From Lacrimispora indolis DSM 755 (GTDB lineage: Bacteria; Bacillota; Clostridia; Lachnospirales; Lachnospiraceae): a stretch of 64,000 nucleotides of DNA. The DNA is taken from contig NZ_AZUI01000001.1 in the NCBI RefSeq assembly GCF_000526995.1, positions 868,001-932,000 on the forward strand, read 5' to 3'. Every line of letters begins with the position of its first letter. The first letter of the stretch is position 1. The position numbers were made by a program, and so were the translations under genes. Below, piece by piece: positions 16,379-25,861 of the stretch. The notes under the pieces were generated by a model. It was given only the letters and a program-made list of their open reading frames with translations, did no database searches and was not told the origin of the DNA.

Positions 16379-18696
16379 CGATGCTGCAAAAAAAGATCTT
16401 CCGGGATATTGGGGCGAATCGCTGGTCATTTCTTGCCATTGTATGTATCTGTTCTCTAGGAATTGCTCTCTTCAGCGGAATTCATCTATATGTCAGTACG
16501 GTTGAAGGAGAAGTTTCCCAATATTACGAACGCTCCAAGCTCGCTGATTATTGGATTTACAAAACCGAAGTTTCTGATGCCGACCTTAATAACATACGGT
16601 CTCTGGATCAGATCCAGGAGGCCCAACGGCGCAAAACGGCTGACTTAACCTTGTCCGGCGTTTCGGATGCAATTCTGCACATTCATGCCACCGGTGAAGC
16701 CGCAGCTATTAATGTCCCGGAGCTGCTGGACGGAAGTCTTCTTGACAGTGATGAAACAAATACTCTTTTGCTTGACACCCGTTTTGCAGAAGCCCACAAC
16801 TTATGGGTGGGCGATACGATAGTAACCGAAGGCAGCCAGGGGCAAATGCAATGGCTGATCAAAGGGATTGTACGGGATGCGGAATATGTATATTACGCGC
16901 CGGAAGGTCTGACGGTTCCGGACTATCACAAATATGGGTTTGCTTATACAAACGCAGCTTCTTTTCCGAATTCGGCTTATAATGAAGTTATTTTCACTGT
17001 TGATAAGGAGACCCCTCCTTCACAAGAGAAAATTTCAAATCAGGTACACGAAGTAATGGAAGGAGCCAATATTCTCAGCCGCCACCATCAGACAAGTTAC
17101 CGTAAAGTGGCTGATGCAATGACCGGGGTAAAACAAATCGGACTGCTGTTTTCCATTGCCTTTTTTCTGACGGCGGCTCTTGTCACTTGGATCACTGTTT
17201 CCCGCATGATGGAGAACCAGCGCCAGCATTTAGGGGTGCTGCGCTCTTTAGGCTTCTCCAAAGAGGAGATCATGGGCAGATATGCGCTGTTTGGAGGGCT
17301 GATCACCATTTCCAGCATGGGGTTAGGATGGGTTCTTGCACGGTATATGATTGCACAATTTCTCTATGGTGTGGGAATTACCTATTACTCGATAGAGCCA
17401 ACCGGAGTAAAGGCCTTTACACCTCACTTTTTTCTGTCAGTAGTTTGTGTGGCAGCGGTTACTGGCGGTGCGGCGGTACTCTCCTGCCACAAATCATTAA
17501 AGTCTATGCCATCGGAATTAATGCGTCCCAGACCTCCGGCTCAGGGTCACCGTATCTTGCTGGAACGAGTTTCACCCTTTTGGCGCAGACTGAGTTTCAG
17601 CGGAAAAATCGTCACAAGAAACCTGTTTCGTAATAAAGCAAGGATGGTTATGGGCCTTGCCGGCATCATCGGCTCAACAGCTTTGATTCTATGCGGCTTT
17701 GGACTGATGAATTCTATAAATGCTATGCTCAATAAAGCATTTAACGAAACGGTACGGTATCATGTGGAGATAAAACTGCGAACCTCTTTGGCACCGGAAC
17801 AGCTTTCCGATATTTATTCTGTTTTAGACAGGGCAGAAAATGTTGATGAAACAATGGCATTCGGCGTCTATCTGTCTGGAAAAAACGGCAGTATGCAGAA
17901 TCCTTATCTTGTTGTTATGGATGAAGGGCAAAAAAGCCTTGATTTTAGAGATATGGAAGGATACAAAATGTACTTGCCGGAAAATGGAGTGTTGATTACT
18001 CCCAGAATGGCCCAGGCACTGTCCGTGGAGGCCGGAGACAAACTCGCTGCCGAACGGCTTGATGGAACGGTACTTACACTTACAGTGGCAGACATTGTGA
18101 ATTTTCCTGTGGGCAATGAGATTTATATAGGCAAAAAGGCCTTTGAAAAAGTATCCGATCTGCCTTTTCTTGTGAGAACTTTGCTGATCAGCGGGCAGGA
18201 TCTTGACCTTAACAAGCTGAAAGACGACCCCAGGATTTCCCTGGTTGAAACCAGGGAAGAAATGCGCAGCAATATGCTCATTGTTTTGGAAACGCTGCAA
18301 TCTTTTCAAATGATCTTAATCTTGTTTTCCGGCTTACTGGCTTTTGCCGTTATGATGGTGCTTGGACGAATGAACTACTACGAGAGAAACCGCGAACTTG
18401 CAACGCTGAAAGTCTTAGGGTTTTATAGAAAGGAAATGAAACGCCTGGTCTTGCGCGAAAATGTTTGGATCACCTTATTTGGATTGCCCTTTGGCTATGT
18501 TGTGGGTTCCTTGCTGCTGCGTATTATTCTTTCCCAGGCAACCACGCCGGACTTGGAAATCATGCCAATGATTACCATGCCCAGCACTGTGGCAGGCTTT
18601 GCCTTTATTCTTGGGTTTACCATGCTTGTGAATTATGTGATGGGCCGAAAATTCAAAAGTATTGATATGGTTTCATCGCTTAAAAGCGTGGAATAA
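16372..18696 (+). CDS. FtsX-domain ABC transporter permease
   Basis: 774 residues. First membrane helix at about 18-38 (FLAIVCICSLGIALFSGIHL), a large extracytoplasmic region to about 250, three membrane segments with the FtsX motif (LGVLRSLGFSKEEIMGRYALFGG), then a second helix-domain-helices half ending in a second FtsX unit (LATLKVLGFYRKEMKRLVLREN). Duplicated FtsX architecture, like macrolide or lipoprotein-type exporters. Substrate unknown. GGAGGG ribosome-binding site inside the ATPase gene. Confidence 0.92.
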   Translation: MVTMLQKKIFRDIGANRWSFLAIVCICSLGIALFSGIHLYVSTVEGEVSQYYERSKLADYWIYKTEVSDADLNNIRSLDQIQEAQRRKTADLTLSGVSDAILHIHATGEAAAINVPELLDGSLLDSDETNTLLLDTRFAEAHNLWVGDTIVTEGSQGQMQWLIKGIVRDAEYVYYAPEGLTVPDYHKYGFAYTNAASFPNSAYNEVIFTVDKETPPSQEKISNQVHEVMEGANILSRHHQTSYRKVADAMTGVKQIGLLFSIAFFLTAALVTWITVSRMMENQRQHLGVLRSLGFSKEEIMGRYALFGGLITISSMGLGWVLARYMIAQFLYGVGITYYSIEPTGVKAFTPHFFLSVVCVAAVTGGAAVLSCHKSLKSMPSELMRPRPPAQGHRILLERVSPFWRRLSFSGKIVTRNLFRNKARMVMGLAGIIGSTALILCGFGLMNSINAMLNKAFNETVRYHVEIKLRTSLAPEQLSDIYSVLDRAENVDETMAFGVYLSGKNGSMQNPYLVVMDEGQKSLDFRDMEGYKMYLPENGVLITPRMAQALSVEAGDKLAAERLDGTVLTLTVADIVNFPVGNEIYIGKKAFEKVSDLPFLVRTLLISGQDLDLNKLKDDPRISLVETREEMRSNMLIVLETLQSFQMILILFSGLLAFAVMMVLGRMNYYERNRELATLKVLGFYRKEMKRLVLRENVWITLFGLPFGYVVGSLLLRIILSQATTPDLEIMPMITMPSTVAGFAFILGFTMLVNYVMGRKFKSIDMVSSLKSVE

Positions 18697-19123
18697 TCAT
18701 ACGAAATAAGCGCTTCCATTACAGCATTTAAGCAAGTGTCTGCAGCTTGAGCAGGTGATACTGTCTTGTGTGATGTCAAGCGGATATTCGCAATCCGCTT
18801 CGCTAATTGCTCACGGCGTCCCCGATAGTGTGGGGGAGGCCCTGCCCCGCTTTATCGGGCATAACCGAATAGCAGCTGTCTCTGCCTGTCAGGTGGATCT
18901 TGTACTCCACCTGACACAAGCAAATCCCCACCCACCACTTAATGCTTTTCGCATTTGAAGTGGGGGACTTACTTGATTCGGTTAAATTTTCGCCCTGTTC
19001 CCCCTATATCATTGCTCTTTATCATTAACCTGTAAGCTTCAGATAATGGCCTTCTGAACCTGACGCTTCAAATAATTAATTGAACCAAATGCTGATCATT
19101 TGTTACATGTTCCTAATTAATAA
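18697..19123. other. Gene-free region containing a block of strong hairpins
   Basis: 427 bases between the exporter permease and ridA. No credible reading frame: a 67-codon frame at 18755 lacks a ribosome-binding site and runs through hairpin arms. The middle part is listed separately as a candidate structured RNA. No convincing terminator with a T-run follows the permease. Confidence 0.6.
18777..18990 (+). ncRNA. Candidate structured RNA or IS200/IS605 right-end/omega-RNA-like relic
   Basis: Four consecutive hairpins: AAGCGGAT / AATCCGCTT (18778-18800); CCCGATA / TATCGGG with inner GTGGGG / CCCCGC (18819-18859); TGTCAGGTGGA / TCCACCTGACA, an 11-bp perfect stem (18887-18916); and CCACTTaATGC / GCATttgAAGTGG (about 18931-18963), followed by GGGGACTTACTTGATTCGG. 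Stacked hairpins ending in a G-rich 3' arm recall HEARO/omega RNAs of TnpB transposons, but no tnpB is present. The first palindrome recurs at 33457-33478. Identity is inference only. Confidence 0.4.
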
Positions 19124-19513
19124 TTATTCCCTCTTATATGCGACGCCGTCCATCTGGCATAAACATGTCTCTCCGACAAACTCTGTTGTGGTTGTCATTC
19201 TTGCAGGTGCGCCATTCTTAAAATATTCCCTGAACACATCAGCTGCTTTGCGGAAATCCGCTATATTTTTTAAGTACAAATTCACCTTTACCATGTCATC
19301 AAGGGTTGCACCAGCAGCTGCCAGTGTATTTTGCATACTTTCAAATGTTTTTCTCATCTGATATTCAATGTCTTCCTTGTCCTGACCCCCTCCGTGATGA
19401 GCTAAATAAATATAATCTCCTGCTATCACACAGGATGAACAAGTATCATCTCCGCAATGAGTCGGCATTCTTCTAAACACCTTTTCTCTTTCTCCTGCAT
19501 AAAATTCTTCCAT
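19124..19513 (-). CDS. RidA-family (YjgF/YER057c) protein
   Basis: 129 residues, the usual length. Family features: CVIAGDYIYLAHHGG, a central MRKTFESMQNTLAAAGATLDDMVKVNLYL, and the loop GAPARMTTTTEF that carries the conserved Arg of the trimer active site. Members hydrolyse reactive enamine/imine intermediates from PLP enzymes. ATG at 19513 with AGGAGGG. It has no operon partner, so the metabolic link cannot be read from context. Confidence 0.9.
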   Translation of the reverse strand: MEEFYAGEREKVFRRMPTHCGDDTCSSCVIAGDYIYLAHHGGGQDKEDIEYQMRKTFESMQNTLAAAGATLDDMVKVNLYLKNIADFRKAADVFREYFKNGAPARMTTTTEFVGETCLCQMDGVAYKRE

Positions 19514-19669
19514 CCCATTCCCTCCTGTATTGTTTGGTAAAATCAGTATATCATATGAATTATGACATCAGTATGTCTTATATGAATATGGCTATAAAAT
19601 AAAAATCGGCAATATTTATTGCTAAATTGCTTTTTGCAGAAACGGAACATCACAAATTATCCGCATACT

Positions 19670-19691
19670 TTTTAGTACCATTTTAGTACCA
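19670..19691 (+). promoter_or_regulatory. Perfect 11-bp tandem repeat upstream of the Bce-type regulator
   Basis: TTTTAGTACCA occurs twice head to tail (19670-19680, 19681-19691). An 11-base period is the arrangement bound by OmpR-family response regulators, and it lies about 115 bases before such a gene, suggesting autoregulation. Confidence 0.55.
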
Positions 19692-19806
19692 ATAGCAAGC
19701 AGCACCGGTTTTACAGCCACACCAATTCACTTGCAATCCCCCCACCCCCAATATATAATCAATACATAAGCCCTACAACAGAAAAATGGCAGGAGGTATT
19801 ATTAAT

Positions 19807-20469
19807 TTGAAGCTATTTATCATTGAAGACGATATCGTTCTGAGAACAGAATTGATCTCGCTGCTTGAAAGCTATAATTATTCTTGTGAAACAAGTGATA
19901 ACTTTAAAAATATTATATCAGAAGCAACGGATTCAAACGCAGATTTGATTTTGCTTGATATTAATCTTCCTTATTATGACGGATATCACGTATGCCGGGA
20001 GATCCGCAGGATATCGGATGTGCCGATCATGGTTGTGACAAGCCGCAACAATGATATGGATGAGCTGATGAGCATGAACCTGGGCGCAGATGATTTTATA
20101 ACAAAGCCCTATAACATTCAGATCCTGCTTGCCAGGATCGGAGCCATACTCAAACGCACCAACCAGAAGAATTATTTATCAGAAGCAGAATATAAGGGCT
20201 TAACATTATCCATGGCAAAAAGCACGGTATATTACGAAAGCAAAGAGGCTGAGCTCACTAAAAATGAATTGCGCATCCTTTCTGTTTTAATGCAAAATGC
20301 AAACAGCATCGTTTCCCGTGATGAATTAATGGATGAGCTTTGGCAGTCGGACGAATTCGTCGATGACAATACACTGACCGTTAATGTCAACCGTCTGCGT
20401 AAGAAACTTGAAGAAATCGGTGCAGCAGACTTTATAAAGACCAAACGTGGGCAAGGGTATATGATATGA
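19807..20469 (+). CDS. OmpR-family response regulator (BceR/GraR-like)
   Basis: 220 residues from TTG at 19807, with AGGAGG nine bases upstream; the in-frame ATG at 19786 lies before that ribosome-binding site and is not used. Receiver domain: acidic pair in KLFIIEDD, phospho-acceptor Asp in LILLDINLPYYDG, the conserved Thr in VVTSRN, Lys in DDFITKPYN. C-terminal winged helix: ELTKNELRILSVLMQNANSIVSRDEL ... TVNVNRLRKKL. Partner of the kinase that overlaps it by four bases (ATGA). Confidence 0.93.
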   Translation: MKLFIIEDDIVLRTELISLLESYNYSCETSDNFKNIISEATDSNADLILLDINLPYYDGYHVCREIRRISDVPIMVVTSRNNDMDELMSMNLGADDFITKPYNIQILLARIGAILKRTNQKNYLSEAEYKGLTLSMAKSTVYYESKEAELTKNELRILSVLMQNANSIVSRDELMDELWQSDEFVDDNTLTVNVNRLRKKLEEIGAADFIKTKRGQGYMI

Positions 20470-21476
20470 AGTTTTCCAGCTTTTTAAAAGATAAAACTCT
20501 GTTTTTATTGGCGCAGGGCTTTATCATTTTCTTTTTAGTTGTGCTGTTAGATGTCTATCATATCAGCCGCTATGCAATGATACTTATTTGCATGACCATT
20601 GTCATAACATCTTTTGTTGCGCTGGCACACGAATACCTGTTACGCAGCAGATATTATAATCGATTAAATAAAACCTTGGCGTCAATGGATCAAAAGCAGT
20701 ATATTGCTTCCTTATTAGAAGATCCTGATTTTGCCGAAGCGGAGGTTTTATGTGAGGTTCTTAAGCAGGTTACAAAAGCCATGAACGATGAAATTGCCTC
20801 CTATAAAATATCCCAGGATGAATACCAGGAATATATTGAAACATGGATCCACGAGATAAAGATCCCTATATCCTGTATCGATCTTATCTGTCGGAATAAC
20901 CGCAATGACATCACAAAGAGAATATCCGAGGAAACAGTACGGGTGGATTCTTATATTGAACAGGCTCTTTATTATGCCCGAAGCAAAAATGTAGCAGCTG
21001 ACTACAGCATCAGAAGGCTTTCTCTTAACAGCCTGGTGAAGGCCGCTGTAAAGAAACATTCAAAACAGCTCATAGGGTGCGGTGCTATAGTGAAACTGGA
21101 TGATCTTGATTATTCGGTTTATGCCGATGAAAAGTGGCTTGATTTTATTATTGGACAAATCATTGCAAACAGTATCAAATATAAAAAAGAGGCTTTGACC
21201 CTATGGTTTTTTGCTTCAGAAAACCAGGAAAATATGATTCTTTTTATTCGGGATAATGGAATTGGAATTTCTGAAGGAGACCTGGGGCGAGTGTTTGAAA
21301 AGGGATTTACGGGAGAAAACGGAAGAGCTTTTGCCAAATCCACGGGGATCGGTTTATACCTTTGCAAAGAACTCTGCAATAAGATGTATCTGGGATTAGA
21401 AGTCCAGTCCTCCATGGGCCATGGTACTACAATTAAAATAACATTTCCAAAAGACAGGCAGTCATTCCTGCAGTAA
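20466..21476 (+). CDS. Intramembrane-sensing histidine kinase (BceS/GraS-like)
   Basis: 336 residues. Two membrane helices at about 12-30 and 35-55 with only a few residues between them, so there is no extracellular sensor. This is the hallmark of BceS-type kinases that read out the activity of a BceAB transporter. Phospho-acceptor His in ETWIHEIKIPIS (about 132), N-box IGQIIANSIKYK, G1 RDNGIGIS, G2 STGIGLYL. The operon context with a Bce-like ATPase and permease supports the reading. Confidence 0.92.
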   Translation: MKFSSFLKDKTLFLLAQGFIIFFLVVLLDVYHISRYAMILICMTIVITSFVALAHEYLLRSRYYNRLNKTLASMDQKQYIASLLEDPDFAEAEVLCEVLKQVTKAMNDEIASYKISQDEYQEYIETWIHEIKIPISCIDLICRNNRNDITKRISEETVRVDSYIEQALYYARSKNVAADYSIRRLSLNSLVKAAVKKHSKQLIGCGAIVKLDDLDYSVYADEKWLDFIIGQIIANSIKYKKEALTLWFFASENQENMILFIRDNGIGISEGDLGRVFEKGFTGENGRAFAKSTGIGLYLCKELCNKMYLGLEVQSSMGHGTTIKITFPKDRQSFLQ

Positions 21477-21477
21477 A

Positions 21478-21509
21478 GGGTTCCGCTTATTTTAAAGCGG
21501 AGCCCTTTT
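21478..21509 (+). terminator. Terminator after the kinase gene
   Basis: Stem GGGTTCCGCTT (21478-21488) / AAGCGGAGCCC (21495-21505) followed by TTTT. It separates regulatory genes from the transporter part of the cluster. Confidence 0.8.
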
Positions 21510-21604
21510 ATCTTACAAATTTGTTCGTTTGCCGTAAGTAAAATCTATGGTTCCATGATTCGTTCCCTGGTATACTGAGGAAGCAAACCACGAAAGGAGT
21601 AATT
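21510..21604 (+). promoter_or_regulatory. Promoter/operator region of the glycosyltransferase-TraX-BceAB-like genes
   Basis: A perfect 10-bp palindrome ACAAATTTGT (21515-21524) lies within CTTAC ... GTAAG (21512 to about 21537). A TATACT -10-like box follows near 21571; the -35 is weak. A weak -35 with an upstream palindrome fits an activator-dependent promoter such as one driven by a BceR-type regulator. Confidence 0.45.
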
Positions 21605-21607
21605 TTG

Positions 21608-22237
21608 ATGAAAAATAAAACAATCGGTATCAGTATGTTGTTACTTGCTGTCATCAGCTTCCTCATGGGTATTGTAAAAATATCTCCTATGGTTTCTGCC
21701 GGATATGAAATGTATAAGACTGCAACAGAAGCCATAAGCGTGCCGGATAGAATTGAGGAGCTTAAACAACAAAAAAGTTATATTACATTTGAAGACATAC
21801 CGGATGGATATAAAGAGCAGGTGTTAAAATCAGAAGACAAACGTTTTTATTATCATTTTGGCTTTGATCCCATTGCTACAGCAAGAGCCATGGTTAACAA
21901 TGTGATTGCGGGAAGCTTTGTGCAAGGGGGGAGCACGATCACCCAGCAGCTTGCAAAAAATATGTACTTTTCTTTTGAAAAGAAATATGAGCGGAAGGTG
22001 GCAGAATTATTTGTTGCTTTTCACCTGGAAAAAGATCTTACAAAGGATGAAATACTGGAGCTCTATTGTAATATTGCTTACTACGGGGAAGGATGCTATG
22101 GACTGAAACAGGCGGCGAATCACTATTACGGTGTTGAGCCTTTAGAGCTGACAATCACGCAGATCAAGGCGCTTGTATGGACAATTAAGAGTCCGAATAA
22201 ATATAATCCCAATGCTTATAAAGTAATTCCGGCGTAG
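21608..22237 (+). CDS. Monofunctional peptidoglycan glycosyltransferase (GT51)
   Basis: 209 residues from the ATG at 21608 (AGGAG eight bases upstream). N-terminal membrane anchor at about 6-25. GT51 motifs: catalytic Glu in SEDKRFYYHFGFD, then GGSTITQQLAKN, and KDEILELYCNIAYYGEGCYGL. It polymerises lipid II into glycan strands outside the membrane; no transpeptidase domain. Its place between a Bce-type two-component system and its transporter is unusual and suggests induction when lipid II is blocked by a peptide antibiotic. Confidence 0.92.
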   Translation: MKNKTIGISMLLLAVISFLMGIVKISPMVSAGYEMYKTATEAISVPDRIEELKQQKSYITFEDIPDGYKEQVLKSEDKRFYYHFGFDPIATARAMVNNVIAGSFVQGGSTITQQLAKNMYFSFEKKYERKVAELFVAFHLEKDLTKDEILELYCNIAYYGEGCYGLKQAANHYYGVEPLELTITQIKALVWTIKSPNKYNPNAYKVIPA

Positions 22238-22271
22238 CAGATATAAGTTAGTAAAGAAAAGGAGATCATAA

Positions 22272-23084
22272 ATGATACAAAAAGGATTCAATAGTTTTCA
22301 GATTAAAATAATAGCTTTGGTGCTTATGGTATTCGATCACATTCACTATGCTTTTACAGGTGTTTTCCCAATTCCGCTGTGGTTTACAATACTGGGCAGA
22401 CTATCGGCTCCTCTATTCATCTTTGCTACGGCTAATGGCATGAGATATACCAGAAATCCGGTAAAATACTTAATGCGTTTATGGATCGGATCTGTATTTA
22501 TGGGCTTTGGCAATGATCTGATTAACAGTTACTTCCCGTTGCCTAATGGTGGAATTATCATAAATAATATTTTTTCTACGTTATTTATCATATGCCTGAT
22601 TATTTTCAGTATTCAGCGGATTTCCATATGCAGGAAAGAGAACCGTCCGTTTCTCCAGTATATAATTTTAATGCTTATTCCTGTTTTCAGCAGTATTATC
22701 CTATTATCAGCCATGTCTGATCCCGGATTATTTATTATAACAAGAGGAATCATGCTCTTTGTTCCCTCCCTCTTATTCTGTGAAGGCGGCATTGTACTGG
22801 TTGCTTTAGGCGTTGGATTATATTTATGCAACCAGGATAAAAAGAAAATAGGTATATTTTATTTTCTGCTCAGCCTTTTGGTCTTTGCAATGGGTTATAA
22901 CCCCGAGGTCGGTGTGGAGAGCATGTTTTTGCATAATATTCAGTGGTGTATGGTATTTGCCTTACCAATTATGCTGCTTTACAATAAGCAGAAGGGCCGT
23001 GGAATGAAATATTTCTTTTATGCTTTTTATCCGGCCCATATTTATATTTTTACGATTTTAGCCTATATTATTTCTAAATATTAG
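22272..23084 (+). CDS. TraX-family membrane protein
   Basis: 270 residues with about eight membrane segments. TraX family marks: FQIKIIALVLMVFDHIHYAF near the N terminus, LGRLSAPLFIFATANGMRYTRN and, near the C terminus, YFFYAFYPAHIYIF. The best-known member acetylates F pilin, but chromosomal homologues in Firmicutes are widespread and their acceptor is unknown; an acyltransferase role on envelope material is plausible. AAGGAGA ribosome-binding site; 8 bases before the ABC ATPase. Confidence 0.85.
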   Translation: MIQKGFNSFQIKIIALVLMVFDHIHYAFTGVFPIPLWFTILGRLSAPLFIFATANGMRYTRNPVKYLMRLWIGSVFMGFGNDLINSYFPLPNGGIIINNIFSTLFIICLIIFSIQRISICRKENRPFLQYIILMLIPVFSSIILLSAMSDPGLFIITRGIMLFVPSLLFCEGGIVLVALGVGLYLCNQDKKKIGIFYFLLSLLVFAMGYNPEVGVESMFLHNIQWCMVFALPIMLLYNKQKGRGMKYFFYAFYPAHIYIFTILAYIISKY

Positions 23085-23092
23085 AGGAGAGG

Positions 23093-23866
23093 ATGGACAC
23101 CATGAATACAATCTTAAAGGTTCAGAACCTTCAGAAATATTACGGTAACAAAGGGAATGTAACAAAGGCTGTTGACAATATCAGCTTTAATGTTTCAGAA
23201 GGAGAATATATCGGGATCATGGGGGCATCAGGCAGCGGAAAGACTACCATTCTCAATTGCGTTTCCACCATTGATGATGCGACTTCCGGGCATATCTATA
23301 TTGACGGAACTGATGTCACTGAGATGAAAGCAGAGGCCTTATCAAAGTTCAGACGTGAAAAGCTTGGCTTTATTTTTCAGGACTTTAACCTGCTTGATAC
23401 CCTCACTGCCCATGAAAATATTGCCCTGGCTTTGGCAATTATGAAAGCTCCTGCAGAGGATATGGATGAGCGGATCCACCAGGCTGCCTCTCTTTTAAAC
23501 ATCACGGAGGTATTGAATAAGTATCCGTATCAGATGTCAGGCGGTCAAAAGCAGCGTGTGGCCGCAGCAAGAGCCATCATTACAAATCCCAGCCTGATTC
23601 TAGCTGATGAACCTACCGGGGCCTTGGACTCCAAGTCTGCAAAGATGCTTCTGGAAAGCTTTAAAAACCTAAACGAACAGATTCATGCTGCCATTCTGAT
23701 GGTAACCCATGATGCTTTTACTGCCAGCTATTGCAGACGCATCTTGTTCATCAAAGACGGCAGGCTGTTTAATGAGCTTATCCGGGGAGAGGAATCACGT
23801 AAGGAATTCTTTGACCGGATTATGGAGGTTATGGCCCTTCTTGGAGGTGATTTAAGTGCTGACTAA
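23093..23866 (+). CDS. Bce-type peptide-resistance ABC transporter ATPase
   Basis: 257 residues (254 if the ATG at 23102 is used). Walker A GASGSGKTT, Q-loop FQDFNLLDTLTA, signature MSGGQKQRVAAARA, Walker B LILADEPTGALD, H-loop VTHD. Sequence style and pairing with a 10-TM permease are typical of BceA/VraD. Works with the product of the next gene to free lipid II-cycle intermediates from peptide antibiotics and to signal to the kinase. Confidence 0.93.
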   Translation: MDTMNTILKVQNLQKYYGNKGNVTKAVDNISFNVSEGEYIGIMGASGSGKTTILNCVSTIDDATSGHIYIDGTDVTEMKAEALSKFRREKLGFIFQDFNLLDTLTAHENIALALAIMKAPAEDMDERIHQAASLLNITEVLNKYPYQMSGGQKQRVAAARAIITNPSLILADEPTGALDSKSAKMLLESFKNLNEQIHAAILMVTHDAFTASYCRRILFIKDGRLFNELIRGEESRKEFFDRIMEVMALLGGDLSAD

Positions 23867-25832
23867 GCTTGTATTTAAAAATGTCGGAAAAAGCATGCAG
23901 GACTACACGGTATATTTTTTTACTCTTGTGTTTGGTGTTTCTATTTTCTATATGTTCAACTCCATCTACGCGCAGCAGGACATCATGGTGGTGACGGAAA
24001 TAGTCAGCGATTCCATGATCGCCCTTAAGAAGATATTATCGGTCATATCCGTATTCGTTGCGGTGATCCTGGGCTTTTTGATCATTTATGCAAATAGTTT
24101 TTTTATCAGGCGGCGAAAAAAAGAAATGGGGATTTACATGACTCTGGGGATGAGTAAAGGCAAAATTTCTGCCATTCTTGTACTTGAAACATTTCTCATG
24201 GGCCTCCTTGCTTTAATTGCAGGTCTGGTAACCGGTGTTTTTGGCTCCCAGTTTATGTCTGTGTTCACTGCCAAAATATTTGAGGCGGATATGACAGCTT
24301 ATAAATTCATATTTTCTCCAGATGCAGCGGTAAAAAGTATCTTTTATTTCGCAGTTATTTTTTTGACAGTGATTATTTTTAATACAATTGCTATCAGCAA
24401 TTATAAACTGATTGATTTAATTTATGGAGGCCGGAAAAATGAAAGCTTAAAAATCAGGAGCACCAGATTATCTGTACTGATTTTCCTGATATCCATTATT
24501 TTCTTAGGAACCGCATATGTATTGGTTTTGAAAAATGGAATCATTAACATCAATCAGATCTTCCTCTGTTCCATTGTTTTAGGAACGGTTGGTTCGTTAC
24601 TGTTTTTCTTTTCTCTTTCAGGAATACTGACCAAGCTGGTACAATCAAATAAAAAGCTGTATTATAAAAACCTGACCATGTTTGTAACCCGCCAGCTCAC
24701 CAGTAAGATCAACACAAATTTTATATCCATATCCGTGATAAGCATTGTGCTGCTTTTGGTAATCGGTATTTTTTCAACCGGTTACAGCATGAAAAATATT
24801 CTGTCAGCCGATTTAAAGAAGACAGCTCCCTATGATGTCAGCTTTTATGGAAGTAATGAGGAGGGAAGTCATGGAACCATATACGAAAGCCTGCCTTTGT
24901 CAATCAAAAGCATTGATGCCATAAGCCATGAATACAGCATTTACCGCGGGGACCTTCGTTACAAGGATTTCCCCATAGAATATTCTTCCCTGTCTTTTGA
25001 TTTAGGGAAGCGTGTACTTGATTTTGTTATGTTTTCTGATTACCAGAAGTTTTTAGAAATGCAGGAAAAAGAAAAAAACGATCTTCCTGGAAATGAGTAT
25101 TTCATCATTGCTTCCGGTGACATTTACCAGGATATTGCACAGCAATTCCTTGACAAAAAAGTAACAATTTCTCTTGGGGATAAAACACTCCAGTCAAAGG
25201 GGGAGGTACAAAACATAAAACTTTCCAACAGTGATTCCGGTATCACATTCGTTGTAAATGACGCGTTTGCTGAAATTCTTGATCAGTCGCCGGATCATGT
25301 ACTTAACATGGTATGCAGATTTGGGGAAGGATCAAAGGAGCTGCAGGAAAAATTAAATGAGTATAGTAACAGTGAGGATTACCAGGAAAGGAGCTTTTGG
25401 TACTATTCAAGCAGAGAAGATATCTATGCCTCATCCATTGCCATGAAAGCCATCATATCCTTTTTAGCCATTTATCTTGGCATTGTGTTTATGGTTGCCT
25501 GCGCAGCGATCCTTGCAATACAGCAGCTTGCCCAGGCAGCGGATAACAAGGAACGTTATGCGCTGTTAAGGAAGCTGGGTGCCGAAAAGAAAATGCTGGA
25601 CAATGCATTGTTTGTACAAATACTCTGTTATTTTTTACTGCCCTTTATACTTGGCATTGCTCATTCCATTGTTGGGCTTACGGCTGTAAATGATGTAATG
25701 AAGGCCTTGGGGCGTGTGAATGTGATGGATACCGTTCTAATTCCGGCATTATTTATTGTTGTCATTTACGGCGTATATTTTGGACTGACTTATATGGGGT
25801 GCAAACATATTTTAAGAAAGGATCATTATTAA
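23856..25832 (+). CDS. Bce-type ABC transporter permease
   Basis: 658 residues with the BceB layout: one helix, an FtsX unit (MGIYMTLGMSKGKISAILVLE), further helices to about 300, a large extracellular domain at about 320-525, then a C-terminal FtsX unit (RYALLRKLGAEKKMLDNALF). GTG start at 23856 with GGAGGTGA upstream, overlapping the ATPase gene by 11 bases. Expected to sense and relieve bacitracin/lantibiotic-type attack; exact drug not predictable. Confidence 0.93.
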   Translation: MLTKLVFKNVGKSMQDYTVYFFTLVFGVSIFYMFNSIYAQQDIMVVTEIVSDSMIALKKILSVISVFVAVILGFLIIYANSFFIRRRKKEMGIYMTLGMSKGKISAILVLETFLMGLLALIAGLVTGVFGSQFMSVFTAKIFEADMTAYKFIFSPDAAVKSIFYFAVIFLTVIIFNTIAISNYKLIDLIYGGRKNESLKIRSTRLSVLIFLISIIFLGTAYVLVLKNGIININQIFLCSIVLGTVGSLLFFFSLSGILTKLVQSNKKLYYKNLTMFVTRQLTSKINTNFISISVISIVLLLVIGIFSTGYSMKNILSADLKKTAPYDVSFYGSNEEGSHGTIYESLPLSIKSIDAISHEYSIYRGDLRYKDFPIEYSSLSFDLGKRVLDFVMFSDYQKFLEMQEKEKNDLPGNEYFIIASGDIYQDIAQQFLDKKVTISLGDKTLQSKGEVQNIKLSNSDSGITFVVNDAFAEILDQSPDHVLNMVCRFGEGSKELQEKLNEYSNSEDYQERSFWYYSSREDIYASSIAMKAIISFLAIYLGIVFMVACAAILAIQQLAQAADNKERYALLRKLGAEKKMLDNALFVQILCYFLLPFILGIAHSIVGLTAVNDVMKALGRVNVMDTVLIPALFIVVIYGVYFGLTYMGCKHILRKDHY

Positions 25833-25861
25833 ATGTGTTTTTCCTATTAAAAAACAGATAG

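Noticed and set aside
18755..18958. 67-codon open frame
   Set aside because: No ribosome-binding site, no family resemblance, and the frame runs through the arms of three hairpins; treated as non-coding.
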